Source of the DNA: Bradyrhizobium sp. U87765 SZCCT0048
Lineage (GTDB): Bacteria; Pseudomonadota; Alphaproteobacteria; Rhizobiales; Xanthobacteraceae
Reading direction: 5' to 3'
DNA: 64,000 bases
NCBI RefSeq assembly: GCF_018131225.1
Contig: NZ_JAFCMM010000002.1
Coordinates: 124,001 to 188,000 of the forward strand
Position numbers and translations under genes: made by a program
Shown here: piece after piece, positions 17,251 to 25,568 of the stretch
How the letters are laid out: each line of letters opens with the position of its first letter
How positions within the stretch are numbered: position 1 is the stretch's first letter
Notes under the pieces: model-generated
What the model saw: the letters and a program-made list of their open reading frames with translations, nothing else
Told to the model about the DNA's origin: nothing
Database searches by the model: none

Positions 17251-18309
17251 TCAGGCGGAGCCCTCCTGCGCCCCCGCTGCGGCGGCGATCTCGCGGAGAT
17301 CGGCGGCAAGGCGGTCGACCCGCGCAAGGTCGGCGTCCCAGGCGAACATGAACCGGGCCCCGCCACCGATGAAGGTGTAGAAGCGCCAGCCGCGGTCGCG
17401 CAGCCCCGCCAGCACCGCCTCGTCCGCGCGCACGAATACCGCGTTGGCCTCGACCGGAAACATGATCTCGAGCCCCGCCACCCCGGCGATCCCGCGCGCG
17501 AGGCGCTGCGCGCAGGCATTGCCATGCGCGGCATTGGCGAGCCAGGCGCCGCTCGCCAGCATGCCGACCCACGGCGCGGCAAGAAAGCGCATCTTGGAGG
17601 CGAGCTGACCCGCCTGCTTGCAGCGGTAGTCGAAATCCTCCGCGAGCTTCGGATCGAAGAACAGGATCGCCTCGCCCGCCGCCATGCCGTTCTTGGTGCC
17701 GCCAAAGCAAAGCACGTCGACCCCGGCGCGCCAGGTCAGATCCGCCGGGCTGCAGCGCAGATGGGCGCAGGCGTGGGCGAAGCGCGCCCCGTCCATGTGC
17801 AGGTGCAGGCCAAGCTCGCGGCACGCCGCCGCGATCGCCCGCACCTCGTCGACGCTGTAGACCTGCCCGGTCTCGGTCGGCTGGGTGATGGTCACCACCC
17901 GCGGCTTGGGAAAGTGAATGTCGCGGCGGTTGGTGGCGAGCGCGCGGATCGCCTGCGGCGTCAGCTTGCCGCCAATCGCCGGCGCCACGAGCAGCTTGGA
18001 GCCGTTGGAGAAGAACTCCGGCGCGCCGCACTCGTCGGTCTCGACATGGGACGTCTCCGAGCAGATCACGCTGTGGTAAGACTGGCACAGCGCTGCCAGC
18101 GCCAGCGAGTTCGCCGCCGTGCCATTGAAAGCAAAGAACACCTCGCACGGCGTCTCGAACAGCGCGCGGAACGCATCCGACGCCTTCGCCGTCCAGACGT
18201 CGTCGCCATAGGCCGGCGCGTGACCGGTATTGGCCTCGGCCATCGCCTGCCAGGCAGCCGGACAGATGCCGGAATAGTTGTCGCTGGCGAATTGCTGGAG
18301 TTCGGTCAT
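17251..18309 (-). CDS. ltaE: Low-specificity L-threonine aldolase
   Basis: This PLP enzyme cleaves threonine or allo-threonine to glycine and acetaldehyde. From the ATG at 18309 it is 352 residues. The SDNYSGICPAAWQAM start, HMDGARFAHA (PLP-contacting Asp) and the PLP lysine K206 in CFGGTKNGMAAGE are all present. The frame is open upstream to 18399 but the extra residues are not part of the family. It is a standalone gene, with a terminator-like hairpin of the next unit 200 bp upstream. Confidence 0.93.
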   Translation of the reverse strand: MTELQQFASDNYSGICPAAWQAMAEANTGHAPAYGDDVWTAKASDAFRALFETPCEVFFAFNGTAANSLALAALCQSYHSVICSETSHVETDECGAPEFFSNGSKLLVAPAIGGKLTPQAIRALATNRRDIHFPKPRVVTITQPTETGQVYSVDEVRAIAAACRELGLHLHMDGARFAHACAHLRCSPADLTWRAGVDVLCFGGTKNGMAAGEAILFFDPKLAEDFDYRCKQAGQLASKMRFLAAPWVGMLASGAWLANAAHGNACAQRLARGIAGVAGLEIMFPVEANAVFVRADEAVLAGLRDRGWRFYTFIGGGARFMFAWDADLARVDRLAADLREIAAAAGAQEGSA

Positions 18310-18508
18310 GTCTGCGCCTTTCCTCGTGACGGCCATCGACCGGGAAGACCAGACGCGCGGATGTGGCTTGGGCCCGTTTGGTTGCCGGATCGGCCGCATC
18401 TCCCCAGACCGGGGACCGCCACCTTGCTCGGGAGCAGGTTGGCGTTGAGCGTCAGCTCAACTCGTGATGGTGACCATGCCCATAGACGGGAAACGCCGCA
18501 CTGGCAAG

Positions 18509-18535
18509 GGCCGCGGGCAACGATCGCCCGCGGCC
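18509..18535 (-). terminator. Terminator hairpin after aldo/keto reductase gene
   Basis: Perfect 10-bp GC arms (GGCCGCGGGC at 18509-18518 and its complement at 18526-18535) enclose a 7-nt loop, ten bases after the reductase stop codon. It is followed by CTTGCC on the minus strand without a real T-run. Confidence 0.65.
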
Positions 18536-18544
18536 ATGCGCGGG

Positions 18545-19564
18545 TCAGTCGAGCGGCGTGGTGCGCGGACGGCGGCCCTCGATCGGATAGGCCGGATCGT
18601 TGTAGCCCGGCGTCGAGGGATGGCCGGGCACCACGAGGCTGTCGATCAGCGCCTCGTCCTCGGCTGTGAAGCGATAGTCGAGCGCTGCGACATAGTCGTC
18701 CCACTGCGCCTCGGTGCGCGGCCCGGCGATCACCGCATCGATCAGGCGATTGTTAAGCACCCAGGCGACCGCAAACTGCCCGGCGGTGATGCCGCGCGCC
18801 TCCGCATGGGCGCGGATGGTCTGCGCCAGCTTCAGCGATTCCGGTCGCCACTCGGTCTGCAGGATGCGCGCATCGTTGCGGCCGGCGCGCGTGCCCTGCT
18901 GCGGCCGCTCGTCGGGTGCGTACTTGCCGGTCAGCACGCCGCGCGCCAGCGGACTATAAGGCACGACGCCGAGGCCGTAGAACTGGCACGCCGGCAACTG
19001 CTCGACCTCCGGCATGCGGTTCATGGCGTTGTAGTAGGGCTGGCTGACCACCGGGCGATCGATGCCGAGGCCATCGCAGATGTTGCAGATCTCGGCCACG
19101 CGCCAGGCGCGATAGTTCGAGACACCGAAGTAGCGCACCTTGCCCTGGCGGATGAGATCCCCCATCGCCCGCACCGTCTCCTCGAGCGGCGTGCCGTGGT
19201 CTTCCTTGTGCAGGTAGTAGATGTCGACATAGTCGGTGCCGAGCCGCTTCAGGCTCTCCTCGACGGCCTGCGTCAACCACTTGCGCGACAACCCGCGACG
19301 GTTGACGCCTTCGCCGATCTGGTTGGCCGCCTTGGTGGCGAGCACCCAGTCGTGGCGCTGCGCCGCGATGGCGCCGCCGACGATGGCCTCCGACCGGCCC
19401 TGGGCATAGACATCGGCGGTATCGATGAAATTGACGCCGGCGTCTTTCGCCTTCGCCACGATGGTGGCGGACGTGACCTCGTCGGTGGCGTCGCCGAACA
19501 TCATGGTGCCGAGGCACAGCGGCGAGACCTTCAGGCCACTACGGCCGAGATTGCGATGGTTCAT
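18545..19564 (-). CDS. Aldo/keto reductase
   Basis: This NADPH-dependent carbonyl reductase of the AKR superfamily has 339 residues with a TIM-barrel pattern. The catalytic Asp and Tyr are in NFIDTADVYAQGRSE, the Lys in WVLATKAANQ, and the His in YYLHKEDHGTP. YFGVSNYRAWR and the C-terminal cofactor region VIAGPRTEAQWDD are also present. It resembles the YajO/Tas-like group by general pattern. It is monocistronic, and the substrate is unknown. Confidence 0.92.
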   Translation of the reverse strand: MNHRNLGRSGLKVSPLCLGTMMFGDATDEVTSATIVAKAKDAGVNFIDTADVYAQGRSEAIVGGAIAAQRHDWVLATKAANQIGEGVNRRGLSRKWLTQAVEESLKRLGTDYVDIYYLHKEDHGTPLEETVRAMGDLIRQGKVRYFGVSNYRAWRVAEICNICDGLGIDRPVVSQPYYNAMNRMPEVEQLPACQFYGLGVVPYSPLARGVLTGKYAPDERPQQGTRAGRNDARILQTEWRPESLKLAQTIRAHAEARGITAGQFAVAWVLNNRLIDAVIAGPRTEAQWDDYVAALDYRFTAEDEALIDSLVVPGHPSTPGYNDPAYPIEGRRPRTTPLD

Positions 19565-19707
19565 GGCTTCTCCCGTCGTTCGCCTCCGGAAGCGACCGGG
19601 GCGGCGGGCCGATTGTCGGCGATCGCGCCCCCCTGTTACAACTGCTGCCGCGACATGACGGCGCTCACGGTCCCGTGCGCCGGGAATGGCGCCGGACGGG
19701 GGCGGCA

Positions 19708-20049
19708 GTGCGAAACGGGCTCTATGCGATCCGGATCGAGATGCGCGACGGCGTCAGGGGGCGCGCTACCGGCGTGATCGTGCTACGCGATGGCGCACTG
19801 GCCGGCGGCGACAGCCATTTCTACTACACCGGCCGCTATCTCGTGACCGGTGACAAGTGGCGCGGCGAGTTGGTCACCCACCAGCACACCCCTGCCGACG
19901 GCCCGCGGCCGCTGTTCGGCGAGCGCGATGTCAGTGTCGGCTTCTCCGGCCACCACGATGCGGGCGGAGCCGCCGTCCATGGCACGGCGCTGGTGGGCAG
20001 CCGCAGCATCAGCTTCCACGCCGTGCTGCATCGTCTCGCCGACGCCTGA
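19708..20049 (+). CDS. GrlR-like small regulatory protein
   Basis: The 113-residue protein has the sequence pattern of GrlR-family small beta-barrel proteins: NGLYAIRIEMRDGVRGRATG, then VLRDGALAGGDSHFYYTGRY, KWRGELVTHQHT and a final FHAVLHRLADA. GrlR itself represses a type III secretion activator in enteropathogenic E. coli. The function of rhizobial homologues is unknown, and no GrlA partner is visible here. The GTG at 19708 matches the expected N-terminus, although the frame is open to 19675. It stands divergently from the aldo/keto reductase gene. Confidence 0.65.
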   Translation: MRNGLYAIRIEMRDGVRGRATGVIVLRDGALAGGDSHFYYTGRYLVTGDKWRGELVTHQHTPADGPRPLFGERDVSVGFSGHHDAGGAAVHGTALVGSRSISFHAVLHRLADA

Positions 20050-20141
20050 GGCTGCGACGCACCGCTTGCGCCGCCGCCGCGCGCCGCTATGGTCCGGGCC
20101 GCATCCCGCGATCCGCAAGGTCGCCCGCCGTGGAGTTCGAT

Positions 20142-20846
20142 ATGCCTGACCTTTCTGCCTTCCCAATCACCAGGCGCTGGCCCGCGCAGCACCCCGACCG
20201 CCTGCAGCTCTACTCGCTGCCGACCCCGAACGGGGTGAAGGTGTCGATCATGCTGGAGGAGATCGGCCTGCCCTACGAGCCGCACACCATCGATATCGGC
20301 AAGAACGAGAGCTGGACGCCGGAATTCCTGTCCCTCAACCCGAACGGCAAGATCCCCGCGATCATCGATCCCGATGGCCCCGGCGGCAAGCCGCTGGGGC
20401 TGTTCGAGTCCGGCGCCATCCTGGTCTACCTCGCCGACAAGACCGGCAAGCTGATGCCGACCGATGCCGCCGCGCGCTACGAGACGCTGCAGTGGGTCTT
20501 CTTCCAGATGGCCGCGATCGGCCCGATGTTCGGCCAGGTCGGCTTCTTCCACAAGTTCGCCGGCAAGGACATCGCCGACAAGCGGCCGCTGGAGCGCTAC
20601 GTCGCGGAATCCAAGCGTCTGCTCGGCGTCCTTGAGACCCGCCTCGACGGCCGTGATTGGATCATGGGCGACGACTACACCATCGCCGACATCGCGACGC
20701 TCGGCTGGGTACGCAACCTCGTCGGCTTCTATGGCGCCGGCGAACTCGTCGACTACAAGAGCCTTTCGCGCGTGCCGGCGTGGCTGGAGCGCGGGCTGGC
20801 GCGCCCGGCCGTGCAGCGAGGCCTGGACATCCCAAGGCGTCCGTGA
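20142..20846 (+). CDS. Glutathione S-transferase, YfcG/Ure2p-like
   Basis: This 234-residue glutathione S-transferase has an N-terminal thioredoxin fold (LQLYSLPTPNGVKVSIMLEE, with the TPNG motif of the Nu/YfcG class, and ESGAILVYLADKTGKL for gamma-glutamyl binding). The C-terminal helical domain ends near ARPAVQRGLDIPRRP. YfcG-class members act as disulfide-bond oxidoreductases. GGAG precedes the ATG at 20142. It ends in a strong terminator shared with the convergent porin gene. Confidence 0.92.
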   Translation: MPDLSAFPITRRWPAQHPDRLQLYSLPTPNGVKVSIMLEEIGLPYEPHTIDIGKNESWTPEFLSLNPNGKIPAIIDPDGPGGKPLGLFESGAILVYLADKTGKLMPTDAAARYETLQWVFFQMAAIGPMFGQVGFFHKFAGKDIADKRPLERYVAESKRLLGVLETRLDGRDWIMGDDYTIADIATLGWVRNLVGFYGAGELVDYKSLSRVPAWLERGLARPAVQRGLDIPRRP

Positions 20847-20900
20847 GCGGCCGCACGGCGCAGGATTGCCGCGAACGGCAGGCCAAAAACGCGAGCCACA

Positions 20901-20929
20901 AAAAAAAGCCCGGCGCTGCCGGGCTTTTT
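20901..20929. terminator. Bidirectional Rho-independent terminator
   Basis: A 7-bp stem GCCCGGC/GCCGGGC with a 3-nt loop is flanked by seven A on the left and five T on the right. It works in both directions, for the glutathione S-transferase (plus) and the Omp25-like gene (minus). Confidence 0.93.
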
Positions 20930-20950
20930 CATGAGCGGAGATTTGCAGGC

Positions 20951-21649
20951 TCAGCCGCCCCAGTTGAAGCGGTAGTTGATGCCCGCCTTCACGGTGTGGA
21001 CATCCGGCGTGTAGCCGATGGTCGTGCCGCTGATCGTGTCGGTCACGTTGGTCTTGCCGAAATTGTAGTACTGGTACTCGACCTTGCCCGACCAGTTCGG
21101 CGTGAACATGTATTCGAGACCGGTGCCGACCGTGTAGCCGACCGTGTTGCGGCTGACGGTGAACGGACGCGCGGTGCCGAGCAGGGTGTCGGTATCCCAC
21201 ACGCCGTTGCCGTCGCGGAAGCCGACACCGCCCTTGACGTACAGCAGCGCCGGGCCCCAGGCGTAGCCCAGACGCGCGGTCACCGACCCGAGATTGCTGG
21301 CACGGTCGGAGATAGTGAAGCCGCCGGGCACGAAAGCCACCGACGACGTGTTGCGATCGGTCCAGGAGTACTGTCCCTCGATGCCGAGCACCCAGTTGCT
21401 CGCGAACTGGTAGTCGGCGCCGACCTGCACACCACCCAGGAAGCGGCCGTCGTTATTGCCGAACGCCGAGCTGCCGCCGAATGCGCCGCCGACATGACCG
21501 CCGATGTAGAAGCCGGTCCAGTTGTAGATCTGCGGCGGAATGTAGGCCGGGGGCGGCGCCTTGGTGTAGACGCGGGCCGGCAGGTCGGCCGCAACGGCGG
21601 AAGAGGCGAATGCGACTGCGCCAAGCGCCGCGAGAGCAAGCTTTTTCAT
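20951..21649 (-). CDS. Omp25/RopB-like outer-membrane beta-barrel protein
   Basis: From the ATG at 21649 this is 232 residues with a signal peptide (MKKLALAALGAVAFASSAVA, cleaved before ADLPAR). The YNWTGFYIGGHVGGAFGG segment is the hallmark of rhizobial/Brucella Omp25-Omp31 porins. About eight amphipathic strands follow, ending in the barrel-closing INYRFNWGG. GGGGAT precedes the start. The upstream 60 bp are relatively AT-rich (21660-21780). It is a monocistronic surface protein, probably abundant, with no specific substrate predictable. Confidence 0.92.
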   Translation of the reverse strand: MKKLALAALGAVAFASSAVAADLPARVYTKAPPPAYIPPQIYNWTGFYIGGHVGGAFGGSSAFGNNDGRFLGGVQVGADYQFASNWVLGIEGQYSWTDRNTSSVAFVPGGFTISDRASNLGSVTARLGYAWGPALLYVKGGVGFRDGNGVWDTDTLLGTARPFTVSRNTVGYTVGTGLEYMFTPNWSGKVEYQYYNFGKTNVTDTISGTTIGYTPDVHTVKAGINYRFNWGG

Positions 21650-21876
21650 GACGATCCCCATATGCTCGAAACAACGTTCGTGAATGATCGCGGAAACAAC
21701 GCACGATATTGTTCCGCGTTCCCCGGACATTTTTCTCTTCTTGCCGATTGTGGCGCGGGCGCAACATTCTTGAAACGACATGTCGCGCGCACTTCGTTCC
21801 CGCCGCAATCATCACGTTTTCGCGACTGATCTCCTACGGAGTGGGAACCGGCGGTGGCGCACGCCGGTTCCGCAAC

Positions 21877-22392
21877 TCAAGCCGCGAGATAGTCGCGGAT
21901 CAACGCACGGGCGCGGTGCAATCGTGCCTTCACCGCCTCGCGGCTCGCCGACACCGCGGCGGCGATCTCGTCGATGGTGAGTTCCTCGACGTCGCGCAGC
22001 AGCACGATGCGACGATAATGTTCCGGCAACGCCTCGATGGCGCGGGCGAGATCGACACGCAGCTCGCCATCGGATGCGGTCGCCGACCGCCCGGCGACCT
22101 CTGCGTCCTCGATCGGCACCGCAAGGCCCGTCAGGCCGCGAGCGAGCCGCCAGCAGGTGCGCCGTACCATCGTCGCCAGCCAGCCGGAGAAGGCGCCGAT
22201 GGCACGCAGTGTCGCAATCCTGCGGTACAGCAGGATCAGGACCTCCTGCACCGCCTCCTCGACATCGCTCGCCGTGCGGCAGTTGTACCGGGCATAGCGG
22301 CGGATATCCGGCTGCGCCTGGGCCAGCAGGCGCGCGATGGCGGCGCCGTCGCCATCACGGGCGGCGGCGATGAGATCGGGCTCGGCCATCAT
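21877..22392 (-). CDS. ECF-type RNA polymerase sigma factor
   Basis: The 171-residue sigma-70 factor of the ECF type has region 2 at residues about 20-85 (SDVEEAVQEVLILLYRRIAT, FSGWLATMVRRTCWRL) and region 4 at about 110-165 (ALPEHYRRIVLLRDVEELTI, the helix-turn-helix AAVSASREAVKARLHRARA). It is coupled (ATGA at 22389-22392) to an upstream DUF2892 membrane-protein gene and transcribed away from an AhpD-like gene. No classical anti-sigma domain is visible nearby; the small membrane protein could fill that role, but it lacks anti-sigma motifs. Confidence 0.9.
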   Translation of the reverse strand: MMAEPDLIAAARDGDGAAIARLLAQAQPDIRRYARYNCRTASDVEEAVQEVLILLYRRIATLRAIGAFSGWLATMVRRTCWRLARGLTGLAVPIEDAEVAGRSATASDGELRVDLARAIEALPEHYRRIVLLRDVEELTIDEIAAAVSASREAVKARLHRARALIRDYLAA

Positions 22393-22607
22393 GGCTGCGG
22401 TCTGCGTCCCACCATGGCGCACACTGGGCAGAAGCCGAGGAACGCCGTCAACAGCGCCGTGGCGCCGGCGGCGAGCAGCGCCCAGCCGAGCGCGCCGCCC
22501 CAGGCGGCCGTCACGGCACAAGCGATCAGCGCCAGCCCCAGCGCGGCGCGCGACCAGCACTCCCGGGCCCGCAGGTTCTTCAGATGGATGTTCTTCAGAT
22601 CGATCAT
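22389..22607 (-). CDS. DUF2892-like small inner-membrane protein
   Basis: The 72-residue protein has two hydrophobic helices (residues about 22-40 and 42-62) and the FLGFCPVCAMVGRR end resembling DUF2892 (YgaP-type) membrane proteins. Two cysteines in CPVC could bind metal or form a disulfide. It is coupled by ATGA overlap to the downstream sigma-factor gene, an arrangement that suggests it senses or modulates sigma activity. That role is inferred only from the coupling. Confidence 0.72.
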   Translation of the reverse strand: MIDLKNIHLKNLRARECWSRAALGLALIACAVTAAWGGALGWALLAAGATALLTAFLGFCPVCAMVGRRPQP

Positions 22608-22760
22608 GGGTCGGTGCCTCCGTGAGGGTGATGGCCAACAGAGGCGGCGAGCGGCACGACCGGTTCGCGACCGTGCCGAAAAATTCTGCCGAACCGGCGC
22701 ACCGGTCGGCGGCTACGGCGCCTCCCTTGGCGGTGACCGTGCCAACCTCAGGAACCCGCC

Positions 22761-23171
22761 ATGACCCAGCCGACCCCGACCCAAGCTGCGCCAACTCAAG
22801 CCGCGCCAACTCAAGCCGCTCCGACCCAAACCACTCCGACCGACAGCACCCGTGATCTCGACCTCACCCCGCGCCTGCTCGCGCTCGCCAGCCCCGAGGG
22901 CCGCGCCTTCCTGGCGTTCAACGGCGCCGCCGAACGCACCGACGGCGTCCTCCCGCGCAAGTATCGCGAGCTGATCGCGCTCGGCGTCGCGCTGACGACG
23001 CAATGCATGACCTGCATCGAGGTGCACACCCGTCACGCTCGCGCCCATGGCGTCACCGCCGAGGAACTGGCCGAAGCGGCCTTCGTCGCCGCGGCGGTGC
23101 GCGCCGGCGGCTCCCTCGCCCACGCGCTGGCGGCGCTGCGCCGCTTCGACGCGGCGGTGCTGGAAGGCTGA
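22761..23171 (+). CDS. Carboxymuconolactone decarboxylase/AhpD-like protein
   Basis: The 136-residue protein has an AhpD/CMD helical fold with the redox motif CMTCIEVHTRHA (CxxC followed by a His). PRKYRELIALGVALTTQ precedes it and AHGVTAEELAEAAFVAAAVR follows. Such proteins act as alkylhydroperoxidase-type thiol reductants. The N-terminus carries four QAAPT-like repeats of unknown role. It is divergent from the ECF sigma factor, so the pair may form an oxidative-stress regulon. This is an inference. Confidence 0.88.
   Translation: MTQPTPTQAAPTQAAPTQAAPTQTTPTDSTRDLDLTPRLLALASPEGRAFLAFNGAAERTDGVLPRKYRELIALGVALTTQCMTCIEVHTRHARAHGVTAEELAEAAFVAAAVRAGGSLAHALAALRRFDAAVLEG
22779..22838 (+). repeat. 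Four 15-bp in-frame repeats in AhpD-like gene
   Basis: The units start at 22779, 22794, 22809 and 22824 and encode T-Q-A-A-P three times and then T-Q-T-T-P. The 15-bp unit keeps the frame, so copy number can vary without breaking the protein. Confidence 0.88.
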
Positions 23172-23204
23172 CCGGAGGCGGCGGGACGGCGGCCGCCGCC
23201 CCTA

Positions 23205-24146
23205 TCAGCCGTGCGCGACCGTCTTTGCGATCATGCAGTGGATCCCCTTGGAGCCGTTGACCGTCTGAGTCACCCGCAGGTCGGCGGCAAGGCTGCACAG
23301 CGTGTAGGCGTCCTCGCGCGACAGCCCGCGCACCTCGCCGAGCAGCACGATCATGTCGCGCAGCGCCCGCACCACGCACTGGTCGAGGTCCGGGTCCATC
23401 GCCATGGTGATGTAATGCGTCGGCGTCTCCGCCCGCGGATAGGTGAAGCGCAGGTCCTTGCGCAGGGTGAAGGCGAAGCGCCCCTGCAGCGCCGTCTCGA
23501 TGGCGGTGATGCAGACCTCCCCATCGCCCTGCACGCCATGGCCGTCGCCGCATGAGAACATCGCGCCGGGCACGAACACCGGCAGATAGAGTTTGGCGCC
23601 GACGACCAGTTCCTTGTTGTCGAGGTTGCCGCCCATGGCGCGCGGCACCAGCGAGGTGATGCGGCCCCAGGCCGGCGGCGGCGCCACGCCCATCACGCCG
23701 AAGAACGGCGACAGCGGCAGGTCGAGCCCCCATGGCAGGCGGCCAACCATGCGTGCGGCATCGAGCGGGATGTTGAGCAGCCGCGCCTCATGGAAATCGT
23801 CGGGCAGCGTGCCGCCGAGCGGGCGGATCAGATTCCAGCCCCAGTCCTGCGCCAGGCGGATGTCGAGGATCTCGACCTCCAGCACGTCGCCGACCTCGGC
23901 GCCCTCCACCGCGACCGGTCCGGTGAGGATGTGGCCGGGCAGCATGCGCTCGCTGCGGGCATGGATATCGTACAGCGCCGGCGGGATGGTGAAGCGCGCC
24001 TTGTCCGGCAGCACGTCGGGGCCGCCACTCAGCGTATCGATCGTCACCTCGTCGCCGCTGCGCACCGTGAGTACCGGCTTGAGGGCCGCGTCGAAGAAGC
24101 CCCAGTGGCAGGTTTCGGGGCTGGCGTGGAGATGATGATGGACCAT
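23205..24146 (-). CDS. Acetamidase/formamidase family amidohydrolase
   Basis: From the ATG at 24146 this is 313 residues, hydrolysing short amides such as acetamide or formamide to the acid and ammonia. Family features are the histidine-rich start MVHHHLHASPETCHWGFFDA, GPVAVEGAEVGDVLEVEILD, and the CGDGHGVQGDGEVCITAIE metal/active-site segment. The NGSKGIHCMIAKTVAHG end is also typical. The frame extends upstream to 24599 but those residues do not match the family. It appears monocistronic. The csoR stop lies 280 bp upstream on the same strand. Confidence 0.92.
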   Translation of the reverse strand: MVHHHLHASPETCHWGFFDAALKPVLTVRSGDEVTIDTLSGGPDVLPDKARFTIPPALYDIHARSERMLPGHILTGPVAVEGAEVGDVLEVEILDIRLAQDWGWNLIRPLGGTLPDDFHEARLLNIPLDAARMVGRLPWGLDLPLSPFFGVMGVAPPPAWGRITSLVPRAMGGNLDNKELVVGAKLYLPVFVPGAMFSCGDGHGVQGDGEVCITAIETALQGRFAFTLRKDLRFTYPRAETPTHYITMAMDPDLDQCVVRALRDMIVLLGEVRGLSREDAYTLCSLAADLRVTQTVNGSKGIHCMIAKTVAHG

Positions 24147-24427
24147 GAGTGGATGCCGTGATGCTGGAAGGACCGGTTGTGGCGAGGCTCGCCGATGATC
24201 CGTCCATTGAAGCATCACCGCGGCGTCCGGTCGAGCCGGCCGCGCACGCCGGGCACGAACCACGGCGACGCGGCGGCGGTTGTGCCGGGGACGAGATGTC
24301 GCAAGACGCCGCCCGCGGCACGCCGGACCCCCCTCCGTGCAACCGACTTGCCGCCGCACGCCCGTGGTTCCCGTCGGCGCCGCGCGGGACATGCGCCCGG
24401 CGAATCGCGTTCTGCGGATCCGGCGGC

Positions 24428-24694
24428 CTACAGATACTTGGTGACGAGCTTGAATTCCTTGAGCGAGGCGCGCGCCGCGGGGCCGGCGGACTTCAGCGGC
24501 TGCTCCAGGCACTGCGTGATGTGATCGTGAATCAGCGCCTTCTTGGCGTTCTCGATCGCGCCCTCGACCGCCTGCAGCTGCTGGGCGATCTGCAGGCACG
24601 GCTTGCCCTCCTCGATCATGCGGATGATGGTCTGCAGGTGGCCGTCGGCGCGCTTGAGCCGCTTGACGATGGCGGGATGATGGTTGTCAGGCAT
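24428..24694 (-). CDS. CsoR/FrmR-family metal-sensing repressor
   Basis: The 88-residue four-helix DUF156 repressor has the Cu(I) ligand pattern of CsoR, C33, H58 and C62 (spacing 25 and 4). The segments are KPCLQIAQQLQAVEGAIENA and IHDHITQC. FrmR formaldehyde sensors and CstR persulfide sensors use different sets, so copper sensing is favoured. AGGAG lies six bases before the ATG at 24694. Three tandem 16-bp palindromes sit immediately upstream and suggest strong autoregulation. The nearest genes contain no recognised copper exporter, so the target is unclear. Confidence 0.9.
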   Translation of the reverse strand: MPDNHHPAIVKRLKRADGHLQTIIRMIEEGKPCLQIAQQLQAVEGAIENAKKALIHDHITQCLEQPLKSAGPAARASLKEFKLVTKYL

Positions 24695-25082
24695 TGTTTC
24701 TCCTATCCTGCCGGCAGGATACCATCGATCCTCCCCCAAGGATATGACCTATCCTCCCCCCTGGATGCAGAAAAGCGCTTGACAGGCCTTTGGGGCGGGC
24801 GTACTGGCCAATTGTTCCGGACATTTTGTTCCGGATGGAAGCGGCACAGCCATCGACATGATGACCACGCCGCCTTCCGATCAGCACCCAACGAAGGACT
24901 CCGTACGACCTTGGGCAGTAGCAGCTCCGGCAGTAGCGACGGCGGCATAGGCCGCTTCGCCCTGCCATACGACAACAGCTCCGATCGCGACGGCCCCGGC
25001 CGCGTGAGCACTGACGGTTACGCCGCGCGCTGACCGCCCTGCCTCACCGACCTGCCGCACGATGCGGATGTGGAGGTGAGCG
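24695..25082. other. Intergenic region: csoR operators and upstream sequence
   Basis: The 388-bp gap holds the three CsoR-type palindromes (24705-24766) next to csoR. A possible plus-strand TTGACA (24779-24784) has a poor -10 (TACTGG). About 270 bp up to the small gene at 25083 show no convincing gene. Confidence 0.6.
24705..24766. promoter_or_regulatory. Three tandem CsoR-type operators with 23-bp period
   Basis: The 16-bp sites start at 24705 (ATCCTGCCGGCAGGAT, a perfect palindrome), 24728 (ATCCTCCCCCAAGGAT) and 24751 (ATCCTCCCCCCTGGAT). The starts are exactly 23 bp apart. The second and third have a C5-C6 core inside inverted arms, as described for CsoR/RcnR operators. The first is 10 bp from the start codon and touches the ribosome site. 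Confidence 0.8.
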
Positions 25083-25370
25083 ATGTTCGAAAAACTCGCA
25101 CAATTTCGGCCGTTTGGCCCGCGCCGCGTCGGCGGCGTGGCGACGGCCATCCGAACCACTGTTTCCAATGACAACCAGCCGGGTTTTCGCCGCTCGGCCG
25201 GCCAGCGCCGGATTCCAAAACCGGTGCTGGTCTGTCATTGGATCCTGACCGACGGCGGACGTCTGGCCTGCCACTGGGAGGTCGACGACAGCACCGCGCC
25301 GCGCGACGGACGCTCGCGCGCGGCGGTGCCGCCCCTTCCCCACCAACCGCCGCGGCGCGCCGCGGGATAA
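25083..25370 (+). CDS. Small hypothetical protein
   Basis: The 95-residue protein begins MFEKLAQFRPFGPRRVGG. A central motif, VLVCHWILTDGGRLACHWEV, contains a repeated C-H-W pair, so it could bind metal or a cofactor. The C-terminus is proline/arginine-rich. GGAGGTGA lies just before the ATG, making it a well-supported gene despite lacking a recognised domain. It lies between the csoR operators and the NRAMP operon. Function is unknown. Confidence 0.7.
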   Translation: MFEKLAQFRPFGPRRVGGVATAIRTTVSNDNQPGFRRSAGQRRIPKPVLVCHWILTDGGRLACHWEVDDSTAPRDGRSRAAVPPLPHQPPRRAAG

Positions 25371-25406
25371 GCGCAGGAGATCCGCATGGACGAGGGACCT
25401 AGTCGT

Positions 25407-25438
25407 CCCGTCGCCCGCCGATCCGGCGTGGCGACGGG
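25407..25438. terminator. Long hairpin after small gene
   Basis: Nine-bp outer arms (CCCGTCGCC at 25407-25415, complement at 25430-25438) and five-bp inner arms (CGCCG/CGGCG) enclose a 3-nt loop with a one-base bulge. It lies 36 bp after the 25083 gene's stop and probably separates it from the NRAMP operon. Confidence 0.65.
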
Positions 25439-25568
25439 AATCCCTTCGGGACACTTCATCCTTCAGCAGTTGGCCGTGACGCGATCCGGCCGAGGCCGCA
25501 TGAGCGCCTGACGCTCCCGCTCGCCTCGGTGCCGGCTGTCACGGCACGGGCGAACACGGGAGATCGCC

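Noticed and set aside
19836..21200. 454-residue minus-strand ORF over the glutathione S-transferase
   Set aside because: It contains the convergent terminator and no domain, while the plus strand encodes a clear GST.
24147..24427. Additional coding sequence between the acetamidase and csoR
   Set aside because: Frames cross it on both strands but all are extensions of, or shadows to, known genes and have no ribosome site.
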